Positions 46,533 through 54,754 of a stretch of 64,000 nt of DNA are shown here, piece after piece. This DNA is from Methylovirgula sp. 4M-Z18 (lineage in GTDB: Bacteria > Pseudomonadota > Alphaproteobacteria > Rhizobiales > Beijerinckiaceae), in the NCBI RefSeq assembly GCF_037890675.1, contig NZ_CP149574.1:930001-994000 (forward strand). Reading direction: 5' to 3'. Under the pieces are notes generated by a model. That model saw only the letters and a program-made list of their open reading frames with translations. It did not search any database and was not told the DNA's origin. A program made the position numbers and the translations under genes. Each line of letters starts with the position of its first letter. Within the stretch, counting starts at the first letter, position 1.

Positions 46533-47245
46533 CATATAAGCGTTTTTTCCGGCGAGGCGCAGAGGTCGGCGATGATGCACTTCTCGCACTCCGGCTTGCG
46601 CGCCTTGCAGACATAACGGCCGTGCAGAATGAGCCAGTGGTGGGCGTGGCGCAGGAACTCCTTCGGGATGATCTTTTCCAACCCCAGTTCGACTTCGAGC
46701 GGCGTCTTGCCGGGCGCGAGCGGAATGCGGTTGGATACGCGGAAAAGATGGGTATCCACCGCGATCGTCGGCTCGCCGAAGGCAATGTTCAAGACCACAT
46801 TGGCGGTCTTGCGGCCGACGCCTGGGAGCGTTTCCAGCGCGGCGCGGTCGCGCGGCACCTTGCCGCCGAAATCGTCGAGGATTTTGCGCGACAAAGCGAT
46901 GACGTTCTTGGCTTTGGTGCGGAAGAGGCCGATGGTCTTGATGTGCTCGCGTAGCCGCTCCTCGCCGAGGTCAAGCATTTTCTGAGGCGTGTCGGCCACC
47001 TCAAACAGGGCCTTCGTCGCCTTGTTGACGCCAACGTCGGTCGCCTGCGCCGACAGCGCCACGGCGACCACCAGCGTGTAGGGATTGACGTAATCGAGTT
47101 CGCCCTTGGGTTCCGGGTCGGCCCGCTCGAACCGCGTGAAGATTTCACGCACTTTCGCCGGGTCGGGCAGGGCGCGTTTGGGCTTTTTGCCCGCCGTCTT
47201 GGCGGCAGCGGGCTTCTTGATCGCTTTTGGCTTTTGCGTCGTCAT
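46532..47245 (-). CDS. nth: Endonuclease III (DNA glycosylase/AP lyase)
   Basis: The 237-residue product excises oxidised pyrimidines. Helix-hairpin-helix LPGVGRKTANVV carries the catalytic lysine, VDTHLFRV the catalytic aspartate, and C-x6-C-x2-C-x5-C (CKARKPECEKCIIADLC) binds the 4Fe-4S cluster. About 25 extra lysine/alanine-rich residues precede the core, a common alphaproteobacterial extension. It converges on trxA, and its start faces the three-hairpin repeat. Confidence 0.95.
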   Translation of the reverse strand: MTTQKPKAIKKPAAAKTAGKKPKRALPDPAKVREIFTRFERADPEPKGELDYVNPYTLVVAVALSAQATDVGVNKATKALFEVADTPQKMLDLGEERLREHIKTIGLFRTKAKNVIALSRKILDDFGGKVPRDRAALETLPGVGRKTANVVLNIAFGEPTIAVDTHLFRVSNRIPLAPGKTPLEVELGLEKIIPKEFLRHAHHWLILHGRYVCKARKPECEKCIIADLCASPEKTLI

Positions 47246-47259
47246 AATGTCTTATAAGA

Positions 47260-47367
47260 TCAAAGGTCGCGAGAAGCGACCTTTGAACCGCTCTTCATTT
47301 TTCGCAATCGCCTTGAAAAGGCGAAAAATGAAGAAAGGAACCAACGGTCACTTTTCGTGACCGTTGG
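47260..47367. repeat. Three-hairpin dispersed repeat, copy 1
   Basis: Three stems lie in a row. Stem 1: TCAAAGGTCGC (47260-47270), loop GAGAA, and its complement to 47286 (11 bp). Stem 2: TCTTCATTTTTCG (47292-47304) against CGAAAAATGAAGA (47322-47334), with an inner CGCCTT/AAGGCG. Stem 3: CCAACGGTCAC (47341-47351), loop TTTTC, GTGACCGTTGG (47357-47367). The 107-base core from 47261 matches 54180-54286 at 99 positions. TATAAGAT occurs immediately on both sides (47253-47260 and 47368-47375), like an 8-bp target duplication. It lies between divergent nth and the DUF2244 gene. Confidence 0.85.
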
Positions 47368-47413
47368 TATAAGATTGCCACGTTGGGCGGCACAACGGCG
47401 CGGAGTTGACCCC

Positions 47414-47914
47414 ATGGAGCTTCTTTCCGATCCGCTGCAAAAGGAAATATTTTCGCGCACGATTCATCCGCATCGCTCCATGAGCTGGAAGGGCGTGAAA
47501 ATCCTGCTCTGCTGCGTCGGTTTCGCGAGTGCCTTCGTCAGTCTGCCGTTTTTTCTCTTGGGCGCCTGGCCGGTCGTCGGTTTTCTCGGCCTTGATGTGC
47601 TCCTCCTTTATTTTGCCTTCAAGCTGAATTTCAAGGCGGCGCGGGCCTACGAGTTGATCACGCTCAATCCGCTCGAATTGCAGCTCGCGAAGGTGAGCGC
47701 CAAGGGCGCGCGGCAGGAATGGCGTTTCAATCCTGTCTGGGTGCGGTTGCGGCGCGAAGAGCACGAGGAGTTCGGCGTGCAAAGGCTCGAATTGATCTCG
47801 CGCGGCACATCGGTCGAAGTGGCGGGCTTTTTGGGGCCGGATGCCAAGGCCGATTTCGCTCGCGATCTCAATCGTGCGCTGTCGGACGCGCGGCGCGGCG
47901 CGCATTTTTCATGA
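47414..47914 (+). CDS. DUF2244 family membrane protein
   Basis: The 166-residue product has two adjacent transmembrane helices (about 30-72; LLCCVGFASAFVSLPFFLL, then WPVVGFLGLDVLLLYFAF) and a soluble C-terminal part with RFNPVWVRLRREEHEEFGV and SRGTSVEVAGFLGPDAKADFA, typical of DUF2244. Function unknown; family members often sit near nth or cytochrome oxidase genes in alphaproteobacteria. ATG 47414 begins MELLSDPLQKEIF; an earlier in-frame codon overlaps the repeat element and is rejected. Confidence 0.82.
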   Translation: MELLSDPLQKEIFSRTIHPHRSMSWKGVKILLCCVGFASAFVSLPFFLLGAWPVVGFLGLDVLLLYFAFKLNFKAARAYELITLNPLELQLAKVSAKGARQEWRFNPVWVRLRREEHEEFGVQRLELISRGTSVEVAGFLGPDAKADFARDLNRALSDARRGAHFS

Positions 47915-47985
47915 ATGGAGACGTCCGCATCGTTTTCGGGTGGCGGAACGGGTTCAAAGGGCGCAAGCAGCGGCGATGACACACG

Positions 47986-48936
47986 ATGAAACGTGAGACG
48001 ATGCTTGACCTTGTCCATTCCGAACCGTCTGTCGTCGCGCTTGGGATCGACGATGGACAGGCCGGCGATTACGCCCGTGTGAAACAGGCGCTCGAATATA
48101 TCCACGGCCGCTGGCGCAGCCAGCCCGCGCTTGAGGAGATCGCGGCGCATGTCGGGCTGTCGACCTCGCATCTGCACCACCTGTTCCGCCGCTGGGCCGG
48201 CCTGTCGCCGAAGGCTTTTCTCCAGGCGATCACGCTCGATCATGCGCGCGGCCTTTTGCGCGAGTCGGCATCGGTGCTCGATACGGCCTATGAGGTCGGA
48301 CTGTCGGGGCCGGGCCGGCTGCACGATCTCTTCGTGACCCATGAGGCGATGTCGCCGGGCGATTACAAAACCGGCGGCGAGGGGCTGATCTTGCGCTACG
48401 GCTTTCATCCGTCGCCCTTCGGCGAGGCCCTGATCGTCGCGACCGGTCGCGGCCTCGCCGGGCTTGGCTGGGTGGATGAAAAGGCCGGTCCCGGCCGGGC
48501 GCGGGGAGACGGCAAGCCCGCGGGCGGACGTTCCGGCGCGCTTAGCGATATGCAGCGGCGCTGGCCACGCGCCGCCTTCGTCGAAGACCTTGCGGCAACC
48601 GCGCCTCTCGCAGCGCGCGCCTTCGATCCCGCGCTGTGGAAGCCGGACATGCCACTGCGCGTTGTCCTCATCGGCACGGATTTCGAAGTGCGGGTATGGG
48701 AGACGCTGTTGCGTATTCCGGTCGGCCGTGCCACGACCTATGGCGATATCGCCGCGCATCTCGGCAAGCCCAAGGCCGCGCGCGCCGTCGGCACTGCGGT
48801 CGGGCGCAATCCGATTTCGTTCGTCGTGCCGTGCCATCGTGTGCTCGGCCGCTCCGGCGCGCTCACCGGCTACCATTGGGGCGTGACGCGCAAACAGGCG
48901 ATCTTGGGGTGGGAAGCCGGCTGCGCGGCGAGCTGA
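47986..48936 (+). CDS. Ada-like AraC HTH plus O6-methylguanine-DNA methyltransferase
   Basis: The 316-residue product has an AraC-type HTH (about 30-130; ALEEIAAHVGLSTSHLHHLF) joined to a methyltransferase domain with active-site cysteine in FVVPCHRVLGRSGALTGYHWG. The N-terminal zinc/methylphosphotriester domain of full Ada is absent, so it can repair O6-methylguanine but cannot be activated the way E. coli Ada is. Between the two parts is a less conserved stretch (ARGDGKPAGGRSG). It is followed by the MogA-like gene after 16 bases. Confidence 0.9.
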   Translation: MKRETMLDLVHSEPSVVALGIDDGQAGDYARVKQALEYIHGRWRSQPALEEIAAHVGLSTSHLHHLFRRWAGLSPKAFLQAITLDHARGLLRESASVLDTAYEVGLSGPGRLHDLFVTHEAMSPGDYKTGGEGLILRYGFHPSPFGEALIVATGRGLAGLGWVDEKAGPGRARGDGKPAGGRSGALSDMQRRWPRAAFVEDLAATAPLAARAFDPALWKPDMPLRVVLIGTDFEVRVWETLLRIPVGRATTYGDIAAHLGKPKAARAVGTAVGRNPISFVVPCHRVLGRSGALTGYHWGVTRKQAILGWEAGCAAS

Positions 48937-48952
48937 TACTTGAGCTTAAGGA

Positions 48953-49492
48953 ATGACGGATTTGTCCTGTCCCATCGGTATTGTTGTCGTGTCCGACCGC
49001 GCCAGCGCCGGCATTTACGAGGATCGCGGCGGTCCGGCGATCGAGGCCTGGCTCGCGAATGTCCTGACGTCGGCCTGGACGCCGCTGAAGCGCATCATCC
49101 CAGACGAGAAGGATGTGATCGCGGCGACGCTGATCGAACTGGCCGACGAGCACAAATGCGGCCTCATCCTCACCACCGGCGGCACGGGTCCCGCGCCGCG
49201 CGACGTGACGCCCGAGGTGACGGAAGCCGTCTGCGAACGTTTGCTGCCGGGTTTTGGCGAATTGATGCGGCAAAAGAGCCTGCTCGAAGTGCCGACCGCC
49301 ATTCTGTCCCGGCAGATTGCGGGCACGCGCGGGTCGTCTCTCTTGATCAACCTGCCGGGCAAGCCGTCGGCCATCGGCACATGTCTCGATGCGGTGTTCC
49401 CGGCCGTGCCCTATTGCATCGATCTCATCGGCGGCCCGCGCCTTGAAACCGATCCGGCGAAATGTGCGGCATTCCGACCCAAGGGCAGCTAA
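48953..49492 (+). CDS. mog: Molybdopterin adenylyltransferase (MogA-like)
   Basis: The 179-residue MoCF-fold product has IGIVVVSDRASAGIYEDRGG, the LTTGGTGPAPRDVTPEVTEAV signature loop and LINLPGKPSAIGTCLDAV. MogA adenylylates molybdopterin before molybdate insertion. No other molybdenum-cofactor genes are adjacent. It is probably co-transcribed with the Ada-like gene. Confidence 0.92.
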   Translation: MTDLSCPIGIVVVSDRASAGIYEDRGGPAIEAWLANVLTSAWTPLKRIIPDEKDVIAATLIELADEHKCGLILTTGGTGPAPRDVTPEVTEAVCERLLPGFGELMRQKSLLEVPTAILSRQIAGTRGSSLLINLPGKPSAIGTCLDAVFPAVPYCIDLIGGPRLETDPAKCAAFRPKGS

Positions 49493-49562
49493 AACACATT
49501 TCTAGAAAAGTTGATCCCTTTTCGATTCAGAATCGGCAGTCTACGCGGCGAAGTAAAAGCTA

Positions 49563-49594
49563 GAGTGAGTTTCCATCCAATCGGAAAATTACTC
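49563..49594. repeat. Degenerate RIME-like palindrome
   Basis: GAGTGAGTTTCC (49563-49574) and GGAAAATTACTC (49583-49594) pair with two mismatches. Sequence and flanks (CTAGAG before, AATCGGAAAATT inside) resemble the first palindrome at 46048-46085. The preceding 60 bases include GAAAAG and TTTTCGATTCAGAATCG segments that may be the decayed second half. The rest of the 244-base gap before the ArsR gene (49493-49736) holds only its promoter. Confidence 0.45.
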
Positions 49595-49701
49595 GAGATC
49601 TTGCCGCTCTGTGATGTGCGTGTTGCAGGTGCCCAGCGACTGGCATGATCGCCCAAAAGGTATCCACAAGCCCGGTTCTCGCCGCAATAAGCGCTTAGGT
49701 C

Positions 49702-49731
49702 TTGACTTGTATATTGCCATATGGCTATATA
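49702..49731 (+). promoter_or_regulatory. Promoter with an internal palindromic operator for a probably leaderless arsR-type gene
   Basis: TTGACT (49702-49707) as -35 and CTATAT/TATATA (49725-49731) as -10 are 17-18 bases apart. The perfect palindrome GCCATATGGC (49716-49725) fills the spacer. The -10 ends only 5-6 bases before ATG 49737, so transcription should start at or next to the ATG, and no Shine-Dalgarno sequence is present. A repressor dimer on the palindrome would block RNA polymerase; autoregulation by the ArsR product is the likely reading. Confidence 0.6.
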
Positions 49732-49736
49732 GCTAG

Positions 49737-50084
49737 ATGGAAATTCACTTATCCCAACCTGATCGTTTGAACAAAGCGTTCTCCGCTCTCGCCGACCCGA
49801 CCCGGCGCGCCATCCTGATGCGCCTAAGCGTGAGCGAAGCGACCGTGTCCGAACTTATGACGCCGTTCGCGCTGAGCCAGCCGACGATCTCGAAACATTT
49901 GAAGGTGCTCGAGGAGGCCGGCTTGATCGAGCGGGGGCGTGATGCGCAGCGGCGCCCGCGCAAGCTGGTGCCCTCGGTTCTCAAGGATGTTGCGGATTGG
50001 GTCGAGCCGTTCCGCACGCAATGGGAATGCAGGCTCGACAATCTCGATGCGCATCTCGCCACAATGAAATCCGTGGAGAAGTGA
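49737..50084 (+). CDS. ArsR-family winged-helix repressor
   Basis: The 115-residue product starts LNKAFSALADPTRRAILMRL and has the recognition region SQPTISKHLKVLEEAGLIERGRD. No metal-binding cysteine pair is present, so it belongs to the non-metal branch usually coupled to an SRPBCC/AHSA1 protein, which is the next gene one base downstream. Probably autoregulated through the palindrome in its promoter. Ligand unknown. Confidence 0.88.
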   Translation: MEIHLSQPDRLNKAFSALADPTRRAILMRLSVSEATVSELMTPFALSQPTISKHLKVLEEAGLIERGRDAQRRPRKLVPSVLKDVADWVEPFRTQWECRLDNLDAHLATMKSVEK

Positions 50085-50085
50085 A

Positions 50086-50571
50086 ATGTTGACCACGAAC
50101 GCGTCCAGGACCAATTCCAAGCTCATCATTGACCGCGCCGCGCACTCGATAAGGTTGGAACGCGAGTTTAGCGCCCCGCGCATGCAGGTGTTCGAAGCCT
50201 GGACTCGGCCCGAGCATGTTGCCTGTTGGTGGGACCCTTCAGGGGAGCGCTTGATGGCCTGCGAAATCGACTTGCGCCCAGGTGGAGCCTTCAAATTCGT
50301 CATGAAGGCACGTCCAGAAATGCCATTCGCCGGGACATACCTTGAAATCGCCCCACCCGATCGCCTCGTGTTCGAAGCCCTCGCCGCCACAGGTCGCGTG
50401 TTGCTGCACGAATCTGCAGGCAAAACGCGCCTATCAGTGCAGATTGAATGCCGGTCAGCGCAGCACCTCGATCAATTTCTCGAAATGGGCGTTGACCGAG
50501 GCACGTCTCAAACCCTCGACAACCTTGTCACTTATGTGGGCGTCGCGTCGCGATCAGCGGCAAACGCCTAA
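50086..50571 (+). CDS. SRPBCC (AHSA1) domain protein
   Basis: The 161-residue product has the AHSA1/START-like fold: IRLEREFSAPRMQVFEAWTRPEHVACWWDPSG, then MACEIDLRPGGAFKFVM and PDRLVFE. These proteins bind hydrophobic ligands in a deep cavity; in ArsR-SRPBCC pairs they are presumed stress or detoxification proteins. The segment after about residue 105 is shorter than usual for the family, with EFLEMG-type conservation (FLEMGVDRGTSQTLDNL). ATG 50086 follows the ArsR stop directly. Confidence 0.85.
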   Translation: MLTTNASRTNSKLIIDRAAHSIRLEREFSAPRMQVFEAWTRPEHVACWWDPSGERLMACEIDLRPGGAFKFVMKARPEMPFAGTYLEIAPPDRLVFEALAATGRVLLHESAGKTRLSVQIECRSAQHLDQFLEMGVDRGTSQTLDNLVTYVGVASRSAANA

Positions 50572-50607
50572 TGCGCGATCTCGGCAGAGCATGGACTTGA
50601 ACGCACG

Positions 50608-51057
50608 ATGCAGCACGCTCTTGTGACCTCCAATCCAACATTCCTAGCCTATGTCGTAACCAGCATCGTTTTGTGCCTCAATCTCCTGGGGCTCTGGGTT
50701 GCAAGCGGAGCGGTGCGTGCGCGGGGCGGCGTGGCAATCAACCCGGAGGACGGTGCGCGCTATGGCGTCTGTGTGTCGGAATTGGATCCACCGAGCGTGG
50801 CCCGATATCTCCGGGTGCATCGAAACGCGGAAGCGACGACCTACCCATTTCTGTTGTTAGGCCTTGTCTATGTGCTGGCGGGAGGCAGTGTGTGGATTGC
50901 CGCCCCCATCTTTGCGCTCTTCGTCATGGCGAGGCTTGCCCACTCGATCGTCTATTTGCGGGGCATCCAACCCTGGAGAACGATCGCTTTTGCAACATCG
51001 CTGATGGCGACCATGACCCTGATGCTGGCCATCCTCTACGTCTTCATGAGGGCTTGA
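50608..51057 (+). CDS. MAPEG-family membrane protein
   Basis: The 149-residue product has about four transmembrane helices. VARYLRVHRNAEATTYPFLLLGLVYVLAGG and ARLAHSIVYLRGIQPWRTIAF are the MAPEG signatures (glutathione-binding loop and HxxxY motif) of microsomal glutathione transferase-like proteins. It follows the ArsR-SRPBCC pair after 36 bases and may be part of the same response to lipophilic or electrophilic compounds (inference). Confidence 0.85.
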   Translation: MQHALVTSNPTFLAYVVTSIVLCLNLLGLWVASGAVRARGGVAINPEDGARYGVCVSELDPPSVARYLRVHRNAEATTYPFLLLGLVYVLAGGSVWIAAPIFALFVMARLAHSIVYLRGIQPWRTIAFATSLMATMTLMLAILYVFMRA

Positions 51058-51069
51058 CGGCAATCCCCA

Positions 51070-51756
51070 CTAGACGATCCGGGTGCGCACGGTACCAATG
51101 CCGGCGATTTGGCCTGCCAGAACGTCGCCTTTCGCCACGGCCGCAACGCCGTCCGGCGTGCCGGAAAAGATCAGATCGCCGGGCGCCAGCACGACGAGGC
51201 GTGAGAGATAGGCGATCGTTTCCGGCACGCTCCAGATCATCTTGGCGAGATCGGACGATTGCCGCACGTTGCCGTTCACACGCAATTCGATGAGACCCTG
51301 ATCCGGGTGGCCGGCAATCGCGGCCGGAACGATGTCGCCGATCGGCGCCGAATGATCGAAACCCTTGGCCATGTCCCATGGCCGGCCGTGCTTCTTCGCC
51401 TCGGCCTGCAGATCGCGCCGCGTCATGTCGAGCCCTGCCGCGTAACCAAAGACATGCTGCAGTGCGACGCTTTCGGCAATACCGCGGCCGCCTTGGCCGA
51501 TCGCCACGACCATTTCCATCTCGTGATGCAGGTCTTGCGTCATCGTCGGGTAGGGCATATCCGCACCGCCCGCCACCAGCGCGTCTGCCGGTTTGGTAAA
51601 GAAGAACGGCGTTTCGCGATTGGGATCGCCGCCCATCTCGCGCACATGCGCGGCGTAATTGCGCCCGACACAAAAGATACGCCGGACGGGAAACAGGCCG
51701 CCGCCTTGCACCGGCACGCCGACAATCGGCGGAGCGGGAATGACATAATCGGTCAT
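51070..51756 (-). CDS. Fumarylacetoacetate hydrolase family protein
   Basis: The 228-residue product has [28 protein letters not shown] (metal-ligand glutamates) and [17 protein letters not shown], the FAH-fold signature. Members hydrolyse or decarboxylate 2-oxo acids (acylpyruvases, oxaloacetate decarboxylase, dioxo-heptenedioate isomerase). Substrate not assignable. It is downstream of, and 8 bases from, the M48 gene on the same strand, but a functional link is not obvious. Confidence 0.88.
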   Translation of the reverse strand: MTDYVIPAPPIVGVPVQGGGLFPVRRIFCVGRNYAAHVREMGGDPNRETPFFFTKPADALVAGGADMPYPTMTQDLHHEMEMVVAIGQGGRGIAESVALQHVFGYAAGLDMTRRDLQAEAKKHGRPWDMAKGFDHSAPIGDIVPAAIAGHPDQGLIELRVNGNVRQSSDLAKMIWSVPETIAYLSRLVVLAPGDLIFSGTPDGVAAVAKGDVLAGQIAGIGTVRTRIV

Positions 51757-51764
51757 CGGTCTCT

Positions 51765-53252
51765 CTATTCGGTGATGAGCTTGTATTTGCTGCCGGCCTT
51801 CAGCTCGCCGCCTGGCTCGATCTCGTTGATGATCGCGAAATTCTCGACCGGACGGTCGATCGTCATGTGCGATCCGAGCGTTTCCACCGTGTCGCTTGCC
51901 GTCGCCGTGACGATGGTGATGCGCAGCGGCTTCACCTTTTCCGCTTCCTCGCCATTGACGCGGCGGAAACTGTCGATCGAGGCGCGGAAACGTTCGGCCC
52001 GTTCCGGCGTCATGGCACGGGTCGCAAAGATCAGCCGGTAGACGTCATTGCCGAGGCGGATCGCCGCGATACGGAACGCCCAGTCGCCGCTCGTGGCGAA
52101 TGCGGTCGCTGCCGGCAGGCCATTGACGGTGACGGTTTCGATCGAATTCTTGTCGAGCCCGTCGACCCATCCCGCCGTCATGTAGGATTCGAGCGAGGTC
52201 GTCGTTGGAATGCGCACCGAATCGAGCCGGAGCGCCTCGGTGGAATCTTCATTGGTGCCGAGGACCGCCCGGGCCGTGTTCTCCAAATTGAACCCGTCCG
52301 GCGCGACGAAGGCAAAGCCGAGCTTCGGGTGGATGAAATGCGTGCCGCGAATATAGCCTTCCGCCGGGTCGTCGCCGTAAATCATGCCGTTGATGGCATT
52401 CAGAAAACCGTCGCGGTCCGGGCTCCCGGTGCCGGGTGCGCCGATCATGCGGGCCTCGTCGATGGCACGGTTGATCCGCTCAGGCGTCGACGGATGGGTC
52501 GCCATGATATCCATCTTGTTGTCCGCGCCGCTCTTTTGGCCGAGCATGTCGGAGCGCAGCGCCGCCGAGCGGTCGAGCGATTGCAGGAACCGCGAGGCGC
52601 CGTACGGATCATAGCCGGCATGGCCGATGACGTTGACGCCAATTTTGTCGGCCTCGAGTTCCTGCAAGCGCGAGAAGCTCGCCAGGGTCAGCGCCTGGCT
52701 CACCTGCACTTCCTCGCTCTTGGCCTTGTTCTGGACGACCGCAGCCGCCTTGGTGATGACGGCGGAGCGCTTTTCGAGTTCGGCCCGCTGCGAGGCATGT
52801 TTGGCGGTGACGTGACCGATTTCATGCGCCATGACAGCGGCAACTTCCGACCCGTCGTTGGCCAAGGCCAACAGGCCGCGGGTGATGTAAAGGTTGCCGG
52901 AGGGCAGGGCGAAGGCATTGACCGCCGGCGTGTTCAGCACGGTCACGTGGTAGATCAAGCCTTGGTCGCTGGCAGCGGCGGAGAGCTTGCCCAGCATGTC
53001 GTTGAGATAATGCTCAAGCGTCGGATCGCGATATTCGCCGCCGAACAGCGCAACAAGCCGTTTATGCTCGCGGGCGTCTTCGCTTTCCACGCCCGTGGCA
53101 CGCGGCGCCTGGGGCGGCACGACGGCCGGCCCATTTTGGCCATTATCACTCTCCAAACTGGCGCAAGCCGATAAGGAAAGAAAAACAGCCAGAACGAGAC
53201 CGCGCGTTCCTCGTTGCCAGAGCGCTTGTCCTATGAGGCCAATTTTACTCAC
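51765..53252 (-). CDS. M48-family zinc metalloprotease lipoprotein (BepA/LoiP-like)
   Basis: The 495-residue product has a lipoprotein signal peptide with lipobox L-S-A-C30. The zinc site is H143-E-I-G-H147 with E199 (LEAD) as the third ligand. The remaining 300 residues form a C-terminal region ending in a short LysM-like segment (TVETLGSHM, then [13 protein letters not shown]). Such periplasmic proteases take part in outer-membrane quality control. The start is GTG 53252 in a GTGAGTGAGTAAA context, so the exact start is soft, but the hydrophobic signal follows immediately. Confidence 0.87.
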   Translation of the reverse strand: MSKIGLIGQALWQRGTRGLVLAVFLSLSACASLESDNGQNGPAVVPPQAPRATGVESEDAREHKRLVALFGGEYRDPTLEHYLNDMLGKLSAAASDQGLIYHVTVLNTPAVNAFALPSGNLYITRGLLALANDGSEVAAVMAHEIGHVTAKHASQRAELEKRSAVITKAAAVVQNKAKSEEVQVSQALTLASFSRLQELEADKIGVNVIGHAGYDPYGASRFLQSLDRSAALRSDMLGQKSGADNKMDIMATHPSTPERINRAIDEARMIGAPGTGSPDRDGFLNAINGMIYGDDPAEGYIRGTHFIHPKLGFAFVAPDGFNLENTARAVLGTNEDSTEALRLDSVRIPTTTSLESYMTAGWVDGLDKNSIETVTVNGLPAATAFATSGDWAFRIAAIRLGNDVYRLIFATRAMTPERAERFRASIDSFRRVNGEEAEKVKPLRITIVTATASDTVETLGSHMTIDRPVENFAIINEIEPGGELKAGSKYKLITE

Positions 53253-53346
53253 TCACAAACCCGTAACCTATGCGGCCCCACAACGATGCCAGCAGCCGAC
53301 CATAACCCCACTTTGCCCGATTTTAGCACAGATTCAAACTGGGCGG

Positions 53347-54153
53347 TCAGGGTTTTGCCACGATTTCGACCGCGGCGGGAGTGGTGATCTCGATTTCGGG
53401 GCCATAAAATTGACCTAATATGCCGCGTATGCGGAGCCGCGCTCCGGCGAGGGATTTCAGGGAGATTCCAGCTTTCTCAAAGGCTTTTTCATCCCGGCGC
53501 AGGATTGTCACGGCGAGATCGCGCCAGCGGCTGGCGCCGAAATTCAGATAGAGGCGCGTCCGGCTCTCCCCTGTTCCAACCACATCGCCTTCAACGATCA
53601 CAAATTTCCCCAGCTTTGCGCTTAGCGCATCCCTGTTATCCGCTGAGAGCGGGCCAAAGATCGCATCCGTCCAGATGCCGCGCTTTTCCGCCCGCGCCAT
53701 CGCCTCGGCCGCCAGCAAATCGGCGAGGCAGGCCGTCTCACCGGCCTCTGGCGCGACGCGCAGCTTGCCCGCCGCAACGAGGCGAAGGGCGACGGATTGA
53801 ACGTCGCCATTGTCTGCCGAAGGGGCAAAAATCTCGGCATCGAGCCGCTGCCAGCGATCCGGCGAGGGGGTGACACGCCGCATCAGCACGGTCGTGCCCA
53901 CGAGCCATTCGCGCAAGCTTTCGGTGACGTCGTAAAGAGCATCGTCCGCGTCCGGGTCGAGCGCCAGGTTCTCGACGCCATCAAGCCGCAGCAAGGTCCC
54001 CTTGTCGGTCACCAGTTCCATCCGGTCGTTCACTGCGGCAATCGTCACCGTTTCGGCGGCGCCGGGCAGGCATGCGGCCCGGGCGCCGGCCACGCCCGCG
54101 GTCCATAGACAGGCGAGAATGATCAGAACGGTGCGACAGAGGGGGCGTTTCAT
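53347..54153 (-). CDS. Secreted thermonuclease-like (SNase-fold) protein, probably inactive
   Basis: The 268-residue product has a signal peptide ([26 protein letters not shown]). The following region has an OB-fold SNase pattern ([47 protein letters not shown]). The catalytic DGDT-type aspartates are replaced (AVNDRMEL), so nuclease activity is doubtful. A second OB-like part (about 160-265; [33 protein letters not shown]) follows. Function unknown. Its start faces the repeat at 54179. Confidence 0.7.
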   Translation of the reverse strand: MKRPLCRTVLIILACLWTAGVAGARAACLPGAAETVTIAAVNDRMELVTDKGTLLRLDGVENLALDPDADDALYDVTESLREWLVGTTVLMRRVTPSPDRWQRLDAEIFAPSADNGDVQSVALRLVAAGKLRVAPEAGETACLADLLAAEAMARAEKRGIWTDAIFGPLSADNRDALSAKLGKFVIVEGDVVGTGESRTRLYLNFGASRWRDLAVTILRRDEKAFEKAGISLKSLAGARLRIRGILGQFYGPEIEITTPAAVEIVAKP

Positions 54154-54178
54154 GCAACATCGGTCATGCCATATTATA

Positions 54179-54286
54179 CCAAAGGTCGCAAAGAGCGACC
54201 TTTGGACCGCTCTTCATTTTTCGTACTCGCCTTGAAAAGGCGAAAAATGAAGAAAGGAACCAACGGTCACTCTCCGTGACCGTTGG
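54179..54286. repeat. Three-hairpin dispersed repeat, copy 2
   Basis: Same orientation and length as copy 1 at 47260-47367. Stem 1 is CCAAAGGTCGC (54179-54189) with loop AAAGA and its complement ending G54205. Stem 3 is CCAACGGTCAC (54260-54270) with loop TCTCC and its complement to 54286. All eight core differences from copy 1 lie in loops or at the stem-1 base, where T-A in copy 1 is C-G here. The left flank reads TTATACC, the complement of GGTATAA at the right end of copy 1. It too lies between divergent genes. Confidence 0.85.
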
Positions 54287-54341
54287 CACTATAGCGACCT
54301 TGAACATTCACCCTTTGACCGCTCAACGCCTGGAGACATTC

Positions 54342-54737
54342 ATGGAAATCAAACGCAGCGGCGCGCAGCCCTCCACTAAAGGGTCGGCGGATTATTTCAC
54401 CGGCACGGTGCGGATCGATCCGCTGTTCAGCCCGCCCGAGCCGTCGCGCGTCGCCGGAGCCTTGGTCACGTTCGAGCCGGGTGCCCGCACCGCCTGGCAC
54501 ACCCATCCCTTCGGTCAGACACTGATCGTCACCGCCGGCTGCGGCTGGGCGCAGCGCGACGGCGGCCCGATCGAAGAGATCCGGCCCGGCGATGTGGTGT
54601 GGTTTGCCCCCGGCGAAAAACATTGGCACGGCGCGACGCCGACAACGGCGATGAGCCATGTCGCCGTTCAGGAAAAGCTCAACGGCTCGCCGGTCGATTG
54701 GCTGGAACAGGTGAGCGACGAGCAATATCGCGCATGA
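54342..54737 (+). CDS. Small cupin, manganese hydroxynitrile-lyase (GtHNL)-like
   Basis: The 131-residue single-domain cupin begins [15 protein letters not shown]53, H55, Q59 and H94 ([10 protein letters not shown] and GEKHWHG) occupy the same residue numbers I recall for the metal site of the bacterial R-selective hydroxynitrile lyase GtHNL, and A40, V42 and Q110 also coincide with its active-site residues. These enzymes make or split mandelonitrile in vitro; the natural role is unknown, and many homologues are annotated only as cupin or carboxymuconolactone-decarboxylase neighbours. ATG 54342 has GGAG nearby. It converges on the HAD gene (17 bases). Confidence 0.8.
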   Translation: MEIKRSGAQPSTKGSADYFTGTVRIDPLFSPPEPSRVAGALVTFEPGARTAWHTHPFGQTLIVTAGCGWAQRDGGPIEEIRPGDVVWFAPGEKHWHGATPTTAMSHVAVQEKLNGSPVDWLEQVSDEQYRA

Positions 54738-54754
54738 CGGCAGCGCCGTGAGGA

